DNA from: Poriferisodalis sp965116245
Lineage (GTDB): Bacteria; Actinomycetota; Acidimicrobiia; Acidimicrobiales; Poriferisodalaceae
Length of the DNA stretch: 64,000 nt
Assembly: GCA_965116245.1 (NCBI GenBank)
Contig: OZ220497.1
Location: 2,604,001 to 2,668,000, forward strand
Direction of reading: 5' to 3'
Part shown: piece after piece, positions 51,211 to 60,803 of the stretch
Position numbering within the stretch: position 1 is the stretch's first letter
How the letters are laid out: every line of letters starts with the position of its first letter
Notes under the pieces: model-generated
Told to the model about the DNA's origin: nothing
Databases searched by the model: none
The model's input: the letters and a program-made list of their open reading frames with translations, nothing else
Position numbers and translations under genes: made by a program

Positions 51211-54200
51211 ATGTTCACCAGCTTGGACGGTACGGTCACGACTCGGCGGATGTCGTTGTCCGCCGTGAATCGCGCTATGCGCTCGTCGGCAAGCGCAGCA
51301 GCGGCCAGATCGTCATTTGAGATCGCGGCATCCACCAGAATGCGGCTGCGCAGTTTGCCGTTCACCTGCACTGGCACTTCGATCACTTCCGCTGCCAAAA
51401 GCGCCGCATCGGCCAGCGGGAAGCTGGCATACACAACTGTTTCGGTGTTGCCCAGTTTCTCCCAGAGTTCTTCGGCCAGGTGCGGCACGATCGGGGCCAA
51501 CAACCGCACCAACACGCTGGCTACCGAACGGGGCGTAAGTCCATCGCGGCGAGTCAGTTCGTTGTTCAGCTCAGTGATGCGCGCAATGGCGGAGTTGAAA
51601 CGCAACTGGCCCATGGCCTCGGTGACCGCCGCGATCGTGCGATGAACTAGACGTTCCAGGTCGGCATCAGGCTCAACCTCCGACACGGCCAGCTCGCCTG
51701 TGCGTTCGTCAACCAGGTTCCGCCAGACGCGCTGCAACAACCGGTGTGAACCAATCACAGAATGAGGCTCCCACGGCCGCCCTTGATCAAGCGGTCCCAT
51801 GAACATCTCATAGGCCCGCAACGTGTCCGCCCCAAACGCGCCGTAGATGTCGTCAGGCGTCACCGCGTTGCGCAGCGACTTGCCCATCTTGCCGAAATGA
51901 CGAGTTACTTCAACATCGCCGTGAAAGAACTTCCCGTCGCGCGATACCACCTCCGACGCTTCAACATAGGCACCGCGGCCATCTTGATACGCCGCCGCCT
52001 GGATATAGCCCTGGTTGTAAAGCCGACCGAAAGGCTCAGGCCCACACACGTGGCCAAGGTCGTACAACACCTTGTGCCAGAAGCGGGCATAGAGCAAATG
52101 CAGCACGGCATGCTCAACACCACCCACATAAAGGTCAACACCGCCGACGCCGCCCTCAGCGTCGGTCATCCAATAGCGCTCAATGTCGGGATCGACCAGA
52201 ACTTCATCGTTGGAGGGATCCAGATAGCGCAGGTAGTACCAGCAGGACCCGGCCCACTGGGGCATGGTGCTTAACTCACGCCGGTATGTGCGCGGTCCAT
52301 CGCCGAGGTCGTAAGTGGCACTAGCCCACTGCGTGGCGCGGCCTAGCGGCGGTTCAGGGTCCGACGATTCGCCCAGCGCCCGAGGTGCCCAATCAATGAG
52401 CTCGGGTAACTCCACCGGAAGTTCGCTCTCGGGCACTGCAAGAGGTAAGCCGGTCTCATCAAACACGATCGGCAGCGGCTCACCCCAATACCGCTGACGG
52501 CTGAACAGCCAGTCCCGCAGCTTGTAGGTCACCGTGCGCCGACCATGGTTGTGCTCTTCTAGCCAGTCACATACCGCGGCTTTGGCTTGAGCCGCGTCCA
52601 TGCCGTTAAGAAATCTGCTGTTGATCGCCAACCCCTCGCCCGCGTAGGCCTTCCCCTCGTAGTCGGCTGGAGGCTGCACGGTGCGAGTAATCGGCAAGCC
52701 AAATTTCTCGGAGAAATCCCAATCTCGCTGGTCTTCGCCTGGCACCGACATGACCGCGCCGGTTCCGTAGTCGATGAGGACGTAATCGGTCACGAAGATC
52801 GGTACCGATTTGCCGCTGACCGGCACTATGCAGTTGACGCCTAGCCACACTCCCGTCTTGTCGCGCTCGGTTTGGCGTTGTAAGTCAGACATAGACGACG
52901 TCTGGTGCCGGTACGCCTTGAGCGCTTCACGAGGCGATGCCGCACCACCGGTCCAGCGCGGATCCGTGCCCGACGGCCAGCTTTCAGCGACCAGTTGGTC
53001 GGCTAGCGGATGCTCAGGAGCCAACAGCATGGCCGTGGTGCCGAAAATGGTGTCGGGTCTAGTGGTGAACACCTCAATTGCCGGGCCCGCACGGTGTGGG
53101 TCGTTACCAGGGTCTGCTTCGCCGGGGCCTGCTTCGCCCGGGACTGCTTCGCTGCCAGGACCAGTCTCGCTACCAGGGCCTGTCTCGGTGGCGAAGCTGA
53201 TCACTGCGCCCTCGCTGCGACCAATCCAGTTACGCTGCATGATCTTGACGCTCTCGAACCAGTCCACCCGGTCAAGATCGGCCAGCAAGCGATCGGCGTA
53301 GGCCGTGATGCGCATCATCCACTGCTTCAATGGGCGGCGAAACACTGGATGATTGCCGCGCTCAGAACGGCCGTCTGCGGTGACCTCTTCGTTAGCTAGC
53401 ACGGTGCCAAGCGCCGGGCACCAGTTGACGGGAGCCTCTCCCAGATAGGCCAACCGATGGGCGTCCAGCTCGGCGCGCTGCTCGGTGCTGCTCATGTGTG
53501 TCCAGCCGATACCGCTGCTCGTTGGCCGCTGGCCAGATTCGAGCAGCTCAACCAGCTCGGCTATGGGGCGCGCCCGGTCTGCGTCGGTGTCGTACCAAGC
53601 GTTGAATATCTGCAGGAAGATCCACTGAGTCCAGCGGTAGTAGCCGACATCGGTGGTGGCCAGCGTGCGCCGGTCGTCGTGCCCAAGACCAAGCCGGGCG
53701 AGCTGGCGTGACATATTGGCGATGTTCTGCTCGGTGTTGACGCGGGGATGTTCGCCGGTCTGGCGGGCGTGCTCCTCGGCTGGCAAGCCGAATGCGTCGT
53801 AGCCCATCGGATGCAGCACCACGTATCCGCACATTCGCTTGAAGCGCGCGTACACGTCAGTGCCGATGTAGCCCAGCGGGTGCCCAACATGAAGCCCTGA
53901 CCCTGACGGATAGGGAAACATGTCCATGATGAACAGCTTCTTCCCGGGCTGACTCTGTGGCTGAACTTGTGTTTGGCCTTGTGACTGATCTCGCGGCAGA
54001 TCTTGTGGTGCCGCAGCAGATGAACTCAGCGGCTCTGGCGTTGCCAAAACGGGCGAGCCCGAAGCAGTCCGGCCCAGCGGCCCGCTGGGATTCGGTGTGT
54101 GGTAAGTGCCATCTCGGCGCCAGCGATGTTGCCAACGTTGCTCAATCTGATTCGCCATGTCGGCGTCGTAGCGATAGGGCGGAAGCTCGCTGGCTGTATA

Positions 54201-54293
54201 CCCCTCAGTGGTCGCCGCGGCAGAGGGAGCCATGGTTCCATCAGCCCCAGTCTCGTCGGCCGCAGTTTCTTCAGCCCCAGCTCCGTCAGCCAC
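51198..54293 (-). CDS. leuS: Leucyl-tRNA synthetase
   Basis: 1031 aa. HVGH at 135-138 (GSGLHVGHPLGYIGTDVYAR) is the class I HIGH motif. KMGKS (FGKMGKSLRNAVTP) is the KMSKS loop. The editing domain with FTTRPDTIFG-type sequence is present. Two low-complexity insertions stand out: a Gln/Ser-rich stretch at ~82-117 before the HIGH motif, and GPGSETGPGSEAVPGEAGPG in the editing region. The start is uncertain: residues 1-20 come from a repeat (EETAADETGADG), and the enzyme may begin at MAPSAAATT or later. Confidence 0.94.
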   Translation of the reverse strand: MADGAGAEETAADETGADGTMAPSAAATTEGYTASELPPYRYDADMANQIEQRWQHRWRRDGTYHTPNPSGPLGRTASGSPVLATPEPLSSSAAAPQDLPRDQSQGQTQVQPQSQPGKKLFIMDMFPYPSGSGLHVGHPLGYIGTDVYARFKRMCGYVVLHPMGYDAFGLPAEEHARQTGEHPRVNTEQNIANMSRQLARLGLGHDDRRTLATTDVGYYRWTQWIFLQIFNAWYDTDADRARPIAELVELLESGQRPTSSGIGWTHMSSTEQRAELDAHRLAYLGEAPVNWCPALGTVLANEEVTADGRSERGNHPVFRRPLKQWMMRITAYADRLLADLDRVDWFESVKIMQRNWIGRSEGAVISFATETGPGSETGPGSEAVPGEAGPGEADPGNDPHRAGPAIEVFTTRPDTIFGTTAMLLAPEHPLADQLVAESWPSGTDPRWTGGAASPREALKAYRHQTSSMSDLQRQTERDKTGVWLGVNCIVPVSGKSVPIFVTDYVLIDYGTGAVMSVPGEDQRDWDFSEKFGLPITRTVQPPADYEGKAYAGEGLAINSRFLNGMDAAQAKAAVCDWLEEHNHGRRTVTYKLRDWLFSRQRYWGEPLPIVFDETGLPLAVPESELPVELPELIDWAPRALGESSDPEPPLGRATQWASATYDLGDGPRTYRRELSTMPQWAGSCWYYLRYLDPSNDEVLVDPDIERYWMTDAEGGVGGVDLYVGGVEHAVLHLLYARFWHKVLYDLGHVCGPEPFGRLYNQGYIQAAAYQDGRGAYVEASEVVSRDGKFFHGDVEVTRHFGKMGKSLRNAVTPDDIYGAFGADTLRAYEMFMGPLDQGRPWEPHSVIGSHRLLQRVWRNLVDERTGELAVSEVEPDADLERLVHRTIAAVTEAMGQLRFNSAIARITELNNELTRRDGLTPRSVASVLVRLLAPIVPHLAEELWEKLGNTETVVYASFPLADAALLAAEVIEVPVQVNGKLRSRILVDAAISNDDLAAAALADERIARFTADNDIRRVVTVPSKLVNIVLA

Positions 54294-54566
54294 AGTTCCG
54301 TCAGCCCCCGGTTCCTTCAGCCAAAGTCTCGTCAGTCACAGTTACTTCAGCCACAACGTCTTCAAGCGCCTCTCCGTTAGCTGTCTCGAGAGCAGTTTCG
54401 GGCGCGGCTTCTAGGTCGCAACTGCGGTCTGCGCCGACAGCGTTCATGGCCGAAAGGATGCCACGGTCACTGCGGGAACCCATCAACTCCCCCTGAGCTC
54501 CAACCCATTCTTGAATCGACAAGCGAATCGATAAGCGAATCAACCAGCGCCGCTACCCTGCGGAAC

Positions 54567-56402
54567 GTGCCCGCTTCGCACATCCCCGAGTCGAACGCTG
54601 ATACTGGGCCGACAAACAATGGGCCAGCCAACACCGGACTAGCCAACACTGGGCCAACCGACACCGGGCCAGCCAACACTGGGCTAGCCGACACTGGGCT
54701 AACCGATTTCGCATTCAAGGATGTCTGCGAAGACGACTGGATAGCGGCAGCGCAGCGAGCACCGCGCGCAGAATCACTTTCGTCGCTGAGCACATCGCTG
54801 CCGGGCGGCATTGAAGTAGCGCCGCTCTACTCACCGCATCGTCACAGCACCGCCCACGATCCGGCTGGACTGCCCGGCACTGCCCCACACACTCGCGGCG
54901 TTGGCGCGACTAGTGGTTGGGGCGACTGGCAGGTGCGCCAGATCCACGATGTCACGCTAGAGGGCACCCCAGACGCCATCGCCGTAGACACCACATCAGG
55001 CGTAAATGCGGTCACGGTCGCCCGCGGTTGGGATCCGCAACACCACAGTGGCGCGCTCGGCGCCAGCGTTGGCGAGGCGGCGCGTGCCGGAGTGACCATT
55101 CACCTGCAAGCCGGTGCCTCAACCGCTCATGTAGCTGCGCTGGTAGGTGTCTTGGACGACTTCGGCATCGATGCTGGTCGTGTTAGCTCGTGGCTGGGTC
55201 TTGATCCCGTTGCGGCAGCCATTAGCGGTTGGAGGGGGCATGCTTCAAGCGGCCAAGTGTCAAGTGGCCGGGTATCCAGTGATCGGGACGAGCTAACCAA
55301 CGCTGGACCCACCGACACTGGACTCGCAGACACTGGGCCCACCGACACTGGACTCGCCGACGCTGGGCTCACCGCAACGATGTGCAGCGCAGCCCTGTAT
55401 GCCGCTGAGATTGTGCAACGCTCGCCACGGGCTATTCCGCTGGAGGCGGACGGTTCGGTGTTGGCGGATGCTGGCGCCGAAGACGCCACCGAGTTGGCTG
55501 CCATGCTGGCTACCGGTGTGGCGTGGCTGCGCGCGATCTGCGATGAGTCGGACGGACCGCGACTCAACTTGGATGCCGCGGTCCGACTGTTGGGCTTCAC
55601 CCTGTCTGCGGGACCAGATGCGTTTTTGGTCACTGCAAAATGCCGCTCTTTGCGTTGGTGCTGGTCGCGTGTGCTACGTACCTGCGGTTTCGATGGTGAC
55701 TCACTGCCGATGCAACTGCACGCAGTTACCTCAACCGCAATGTTGAGCGCTGCCGATCCTTGGGTGAACATGCTGCGCGCCACTACAGCAACCTTCGGTG
55801 CCGCCAACGGCGGTGTTGACGCCATCACAGTTCGGCCCTTCGACTACATAAGCGCCGGACCCGCCTCTAGCGGTCTGGGATGGCGCGTCGCCGCCAATAC
55901 ACAGTTGATCCTTCGACATGAGAGCCGCATCGGATCGGTTATCGATCCGGCGGGCGGCAGTTGGTATCTGGAGGACCTGACACGCCAACTGGCTCGTGCC
56001 GCTTGGGCTCTCTTTCAGAACATCGAATCGTCTGGTGGTATATCCGCTGCGGTCGCCAACGGGATGCTTGAAGATTCCATAGCGGCGGAACGAGCGCAAC
56101 GAAACGAACGCATCGCCGCGGGAGACCAGGTACTTGTAGGCGTCACAGATTTTGTAGACACCGAGGCTGCGCTGGCGCCAGCTTCTAGCGCGACTGTTGC
56201 CGAAGCAGGAGCTACCGACGCCGCAGATGGCGCAGATGGTCAGCTAAGCGGCAGCCATACAAGCCGCAGTCAGGAAAGCAGTGGTAAGCCAGCCAGCAAT
56301 CAGCTAGCCGACGGTAGGTCAGGCGGCTTGGGCCTCCACCGTTGGGCCGCGCCCTACGAAGCTCACTTAGAAGCTCACGCAGATGGTTCGGCGAGCCGAT
56401 GA
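54567..56402 (+). CDS. mutA: Methylmalonyl-CoA mutase, small subunit
   Basis: 611 aa. IEVAPLYSPH, GWGDWQVRQIHDV and the PHOTO-like FDYISAGPASSGLGWRVAANTQ region, then GGSWYLEDLT, are as in MutA. No B12-binding DxHxxG is present, as expected for the non-catalytic subunit. Two arrays of XDTGL/P-type pentapeptides (15-bp DNA units) interrupt it: one at the N-terminus (DTGPTNNGPANTGLANTG) and one near residue 240 (TNAGPTDTGLADTGPTDTG). The stop overlaps the mutB start (ATGA). Confidence 0.9.
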   Translation: MPASHIPESNADTGPTNNGPANTGLANTGPTDTGPANTGLADTGLTDFAFKDVCEDDWIAAAQRAPRAESLSSLSTSLPGGIEVAPLYSPHRHSTAHDPAGLPGTAPHTRGVGATSGWGDWQVRQIHDVTLEGTPDAIAVDTTSGVNAVTVARGWDPQHHSGALGASVGEAARAGVTIHLQAGASTAHVAALVGVLDDFGIDAGRVSSWLGLDPVAAAISGWRGHASSGQVSSGRVSSDRDELTNAGPTDTGLADTGPTDTGLADAGLTATMCSAALYAAEIVQRSPRAIPLEADGSVLADAGAEDATELAAMLATGVAWLRAICDESDGPRLNLDAAVRLLGFTLSAGPDAFLVTAKCRSLRWCWSRVLRTCGFDGDSLPMQLHAVTSTAMLSAADPWVNMLRATTATFGAANGGVDAITVRPFDYISAGPASSGLGWRVAANTQLILRHESRIGSVIDPAGGSWYLEDLTRQLARAAWALFQNIESSGGISAAVANGMLEDSIAAERAQRNERIAAGDQVLVGVTDFVDTEAALAPASSATVAEAGATDAADGADGQLSGSHTSRSQESSGKPASNQLADGRSGGLGLHRWAAPYEAHLEAHADGSASR

Positions 56403-58777
56403 GCGTCGTAACCGACTTTGCCGATGTTGAACTAGAGGTTGAGCCAGGCGTTGAACTCGGCGAGGCCGCACCTACACAGCCTTTGGGCCCACAAGAAACC
56501 CGACATGAAGACGCGCACCAAGTCCACGGCGTTGATTGTTCACACTGGTCTGAGCGGTTCGCCGCTGAAGCCGGTCAACCCCCGGGGGCCGTCGCAACGC
56601 CTGAGGGCATCGAAATCTCGCCGCTGTACACAGCTCGCGACATCGCCGACCTATACGGCAGCGTTCACCCCGCTAACCCGAGCGCCTCGCAGCCCCATAC
56701 CAACCTGGGACGTACCTACCTGGACGGCTACCCGGGCTTTGCGCCTTTTTTGCGGGGCCCGTACCCGACTATGTATACGAATCAGCCGTGGACTATCCGC
56801 CAATACGCTGGCTTCTCCACCGCTGAAGACTCCAACGCCTTTTACCGACGCAACCTGGCAGCGGGCCAACGAGGCTTGTCGGTGGCGTTCGACTTAGCAA
56901 CCCATCGCGGCTACGACTCCGATCACCCCAGAGTCGCATCCGATGTCGGTATGGCCGGAGTGGCCATTGACTCGATTTTGGACATGCGCACACTGTTTGA
57001 CGGCATTCCGCTTGACCGCATGAGCGTGTCGATGACCATGAACGGCGCAGTGTTGCCGGTGTTGGCGCTCTATGTGGTAGCCGCTGAGGAACAGGGTGTG
57101 GCTGCGACGAAGCTGACCGGAACCATTCAGAACGACATCCTCAAAGAGTTCATGGTCCGCAACACCTACATCTACCCGCCTCAGCCCTCTATGCGGATCA
57201 TCAGCGACATTTTCGAGTTCACCTCTAAGGAGATGCCTCGCTACAACTCGATTTCCATTTCCGGTTATCACATGCAAGAAGCCGGTGCCACGGCCGATCT
57301 CGAGCTCGCTTACACGCTGGCCGACGGTTTGGAATACGTACGCTGCGGCATCGGTGCCAGCATGAGCATCGACGACTTCGCGCCACGTCTCAGCTTTTTT
57401 TGGGGCATCGGCATGGACTATTTCATGGAAGTCGCGAAGCTGCGGGCTGCTCGACTGCTGTGGGCCAAGCTGATTGCCGCGTTTGAACCTGAGAACCCGC
57501 GATCGCTGTCGCTGCGAACTCACTGTCAGACTTCCGGCTGGTCGCTCACCGCCCAGGACCCATACAACAACGTGGTACGAACGTGCATTGAGGCCATGGC
57601 CGCAGTGGACGGCCATACACAGAGCCTGCACACGAACGCGTTCGATGAGGCACTGGCGCTGCCTAGCGACTTCAGCGCTCGCATCGCACGCAACACGCAA
57701 CTGTTCTTGCAGCATGAAGCGGGCTCTACCAGGACGATTGACCCGTGGGGTGGCAGCTACTACGTGGAGCGCCTCACCGCAGAGCTAGCAGGCCGCGCCG
57801 CTGCTCACATCGACGAGATTGAACAACTCGGCGGCATGGCACGAGCCATCGAAGCCGGTATCCCCAAAATGCGTATCGAGGAGGCTGCGGCACGCACGCA
57901 AGCCCGCATTGAATCCGGTCAACGAACAGTCGTGGGCGTGAACCGTTACCCGTCACACTTAGACACGGACGTGGACATTTTGCGTGTCGACAACGCCGAA
58001 GTCCGCAGGGCCCAACTGGCGAAGCTGGAACGTCTGCGCTCAGAGCGTAACGAAGCCGCTGTGCAACACTCACTCGCTGCGTTGCGCACGGTGGCCCGCA
58101 GCGGCGACGGGAACTTGTTGGCCGCCTCCGTAGAAGCGGCTCGCTGCCATGCCACCGTGGGCGAAATCAGCGATGCGATGGAAGACGTATTCGGACGTCA
58201 CACCGCGCAGATCCGCACCATCAGTGGGGTATATGGGAGCGAGATGGCAACCAGCGCGATCAACGCAGAAAGCGCCGACTCCGATGTCGCTAAGGCCGAC
58301 CAGCACAGCAGCGCCAAATCCATGGCAGCCGCTGTTGATGCGGTACGAAACCGAGTCGCTGAGTTTGGCAAACGAACCGGCCGACGCCCACGGATACTGG
58401 TGGCCAAAATGGGCCAGGACGGGCACGATCGGGGCCAAAAGGTGGTAGCTAGCGCCTACGCCGATCTCGGTTTTGACGTGGATGTCGGCCCACTGTTCAG
58501 CACACCCGCCGAGACAGCCCGCCAAGCTGTTGAGAATGATGTCCACTTGGTAGGAGCCTCATCTTTAGCAGCAGGACACCTCACCCTTATCCCGGAACTC
58601 AAGGCAGCACTAACCGAACTAGGCCGGCCCGACATCCACGTCGTTGTGGGCGGTGTAATCCCGCCTCAGGACTTTGACGCCCTGCGTGCCGCCGGTGCCG
58701 CGGCCATATTTCCGTCAGGCACGGTCATCGCTGAAGCTGCTGCTCAGATGTTGGATCTGCTTGAACAAACTGACTGA
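56399..58777 (+). CDS. mutB: Methylmalonyl-CoA mutase, large (catalytic) subunit
   Basis: 792 aa from ATG 56399. RGPYPTMYTNQPWTIRQYAG, GLSVAFDLATHRGYDSDHP and YISISGYH-type segments belong to the TIM barrel. The B12 motif DGHDRG (674-679) sits in KMGQDGHDRGQKVVASAY, and GGVIPPQDF and GAAAIFPSGT follow in the Rossmann part. The enzyme isomerises (R)-methylmalonyl-CoA to succinyl-CoA with adenosylcobalamin. Coupled with mutA by ATGA; meaB lies 0.9 kb downstream. Confidence 0.96.
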   Translation: MSVVTDFADVELEVEPGVELGEAAPTQPLGPQETRHEDAHQVHGVDCSHWSERFAAEAGQPPGAVATPEGIEISPLYTARDIADLYGSVHPANPSASQPHTNLGRTYLDGYPGFAPFLRGPYPTMYTNQPWTIRQYAGFSTAEDSNAFYRRNLAAGQRGLSVAFDLATHRGYDSDHPRVASDVGMAGVAIDSILDMRTLFDGIPLDRMSVSMTMNGAVLPVLALYVVAAEEQGVAATKLTGTIQNDILKEFMVRNTYIYPPQPSMRIISDIFEFTSKEMPRYNSISISGYHMQEAGATADLELAYTLADGLEYVRCGIGASMSIDDFAPRLSFFWGIGMDYFMEVAKLRAARLLWAKLIAAFEPENPRSLSLRTHCQTSGWSLTAQDPYNNVVRTCIEAMAAVDGHTQSLHTNAFDEALALPSDFSARIARNTQLFLQHEAGSTRTIDPWGGSYYVERLTAELAGRAAAHIDEIEQLGGMARAIEAGIPKMRIEEAAARTQARIESGQRTVVGVNRYPSHLDTDVDILRVDNAEVRRAQLAKLERLRSERNEAAVQHSLAALRTVARSGDGNLLAASVEAARCHATVGEISDAMEDVFGRHTAQIRTISGVYGSEMATSAINAESADSDVAKADQHSSAKSMAAAVDAVRNRVAEFGKRTGRRPRILVAKMGQDGHDRGQKVVASAYADLGFDVDVGPLFSTPAETARQAVENDVHLVGASSLAAGHLTLIPELKAALTELGRPDIHVVVGGVIPPQDFDALRAAGAAAIFPSGTVIAEAAAQMLDLLEQTD

Positions 58778-58911
58778 CTAGCTCGGCCAACTCGGCTAGC
58801 ACCGGCGTCCCGGTCTACATGAGCACCGGTTAAGCAGAAGCTTCGCGCTTTTGGGGGTGAGGGTTTTTGTCAAGTTGGCACATGAGTTCGTGGCCACTCG
58901 GATGTGGCGGC
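58778..58911. other. Intergenic region between mutB and the PH protein
   Basis: 134 bp between convergent genes, with CTCGGC.AACTCGGCTAG repeats after the mutB stop and a T-rich GGGTTTTTGTC stretch. No well-formed terminator hairpin was seen. Confidence 0.45.
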
Positions 58912-59466
58912 TCAGCGGTGGCGGCCGCCTACGTTGCGCACCTTTTTTTTGGCCCTCGTAGCGCGGTACGCAGTGCTGGACGCGGCTCGCAAGCCGCGCG
59001 GCGAAGCAGCAATCCGCGTATCGGCTTCATCTAGGTGCTTGTGGTATCGGCGATGCACCCACAATTTCTCGCCACCCAGCAAGATCTGTCCCCACGCCGA
59101 GCCCCGAATGGCAAAAGGCTGAGTCAGCTCGATGCGACTCAGCAACTCCACGGGCTTGGCCGGGCGCAGTGCTCGGGTTCGCATGATGACAACGTCTGCG
59201 TCGGTCAGTGCTAACAGCCGATAGCGCGACATCGTCAACACTGCCGCGGTGGCGAACACTGTCGTAGAAATCAAGCTGACCTGCACCCACGGCAGGTCGA
59301 CCGTCAGCACGATGCCAGCCAGTGCCATAACGCCGATCAATAGCAGCGTGAACGGGTGGAGGCCGCCTTGGGCTGGCACCAGGGCATGCACATGGTCGCC
59401 TTGGTTGAGGAACTGGTCTGCCGGGTGGGATCTATCCCCTGTCCGCAGCCGCTTCAGCAGGCTCAC
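58912..59466 (-). CDS. Membrane protein with bacterial PH-like domain
   Basis: 184 aa. Two membrane segments (LHPFTLLLIGVMALAGIVLTV and VSLISTTVFATAAVLTM, residue ~36-75), then SRYRLLALTDADVVIMRT, which resembles bacterial PH (bPH2-type) domains. The tail is very basic (RATRAKKKVRNVGGRHR). Function unknown; it may bind membrane or protein partners on the cytosolic face. It stands alone between the mutase genes and meaB. Confidence 0.65.
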   Translation of the reverse strand: MSLLKRLRTGDRSHPADQFLNQGDHVHALVPAQGGLHPFTLLLIGVMALAGIVLTVDLPWVQVSLISTTVFATAAVLTMSRYRLLALTDADVVIMRTRALRPAKPVELLSRIELTQPFAIRGSAWGQILLGGEKLWVHRRYHKHLDEADTRIAASPRGLRAASSTAYRATRAKKKVRNVGGRHR

Positions 59467-59692
59467 GTGGACAGTTTGCCTGGACAGTAAGCCGGAACAA
59501 CGCCGCAGACTGGACTAGCAGTCTGAACCAACAGCCTGAACTAGCAAACTGCACCAGCAGCCTTAATCGGCAGATTGGTCCATCGGTCGCCATGAGTCGC
59601 CATAACTCGCCATGATTCGGTGTACACCCACATAGGGCGGTTGCAGTTGCGTCGGCCGACCACAGCCGACTGCGACACTGGATGCGCTGCGC
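59467..59692. other. Intergenic region upstream of meaB
   Basis: 226 bp with short degenerate repeats: AGTCTGAACCAACAGCCTGAAC near 59519 (in two parts) and ATGAGTCGCCATAACTCGCC near 59591. No gene or regulatory element was recognised. The repeats continue into the meaB N-terminus as TATTCAGTGCATCGAA units (59729-59764). Confidence 0.5.
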
Positions 59693-60802
59693 TTGTTCAG
59701 AACTTGTTCTGTCTTACTCAGTGCATCCTTATTCAGTGCATCGAACTTATTCAGTGCATCGAAGCCGTTGGCCTCCGGTACGTTGCACGCGGTGGCCAGC
59801 AATGCACCGCAACACGCCGACATCGCTGTGGTCGCAGCCGGAGTGCGCGCCTGTGACCGAGCCGCTATCGGCCGAGCCATCACGCTGGTTGAATCAACGC
59901 GACCCGACGATGCGGCTCGAGCCCAGAAACTGCTCAACCAGTTGCTGCCTTATAGCGGCGGCGCACATCGTGTCGGGATCACCGGTGTTCCTGGCGTAGG
60001 CAAGAGCACGCTTATCGAAACGCTCGGCACGATGCTGACCAAACAGGGACACCGCGTAGCTGTGCTCGCTGTCGACCCCACATCGGCGCTGTGGGGCGGA
60101 TCGATCCTGGGCGACAAGACACGCATGACCTCCTTGGCAAACGACCCATCGGCATTCGTGCGGCCATCGCCAGCCTCAGGCGAACTCGGCGGCGTCACAA
60201 GGGTGACCCGCGAGACAATCCTGGTGTTAGAAGCCGCAGGATTCGACGTGGTGCTAGTTGAAACCGTGGGTGTCGGCCAGTCCGAAGTGGCCGTCGCCGA
60301 CATGGTGGATTTCTTCGTGGTCCTCATGCTCGCAGGCGCTGGCGACGACCTACAGGGCATCAAGAAAGGCATTTTGGAAATCGCCGACCTGATCGCAGTC
60401 AACAAAGCCGACGACGACAACGGTGACAACATCGAACGAGCTACTGCTGCGGCAAACGACTACCGGCTGGCGCTGGCCATGACCCAGCCCATGTCTCCCA
60501 CATGGAAGCCTCCAGTGATCGTGTGTTCAGGCCTGCGGGGCGATGGCCTAGCTGACCTCTGGAAACACGTCCTCACACATCGTCGGCTGATGGAAGACTC
60601 CGGAGAACTCGCAACTAGGCGAGCCGATCAACGCGTGCATTGGATGCACGCCATGCTCAGCGATCGTATGGGGACCCTGCTAGAGGCAAGAGTCGAACAC
60701 CTGTTGGCCAACCTAGAAGCCGAGGTGCGTGCCGACCGGCTGACACCTACCGCCGCGGTGGCACAGCTAATGGAGGCTTTCGAGTTACCAGCAAGCCCTT
60801 AG
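59693..60802 (+). CDS. meaB: Methylmalonyl-CoA mutase-associated GTPase MeaB/ArgK
   Basis: 369 aa from 59693; GTG 59792 is a likely alternative that skips a repetitive leader (residues 1-33). The family opening VRACDRAAIGRAITLVES, the P-loop GVPGVGKS (98-105), VETVGVGQSEVAVADMVDFF and NKAD are all present. MeaB protects and loads the B12-dependent mutase using GTP. Its position shortly after mutA-mutB fits that role. It converges with nrdB; the stops are 1 bp apart. Confidence 0.93.
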   Translation: MFRTCSVLLSASLFSASNLFSASKPLASGTLHAVASNAPQHADIAVVAAGVRACDRAAIGRAITLVESTRPDDAARAQKLLNQLLPYSGGAHRVGITGVPGVGKSTLIETLGTMLTKQGHRVAVLAVDPTSALWGGSILGDKTRMTSLANDPSAFVRPSPASGELGGVTRVTRETILVLEAAGFDVVLVETVGVGQSEVAVADMVDFFVVLMLAGAGDDLQGIKKGILEIADLIAVNKADDDNGDNIERATAAANDYRLALAMTQPMSPTWKPPVIVCSGLRGDGLADLWKHVLTHRRLMEDSGELATRRADQRVHWMHAMLSDRMGTLLEARVEHLLANLEAEVRADRLTPTAAVAQLMEAFELPASP

Positions 60803-60803
60803 C

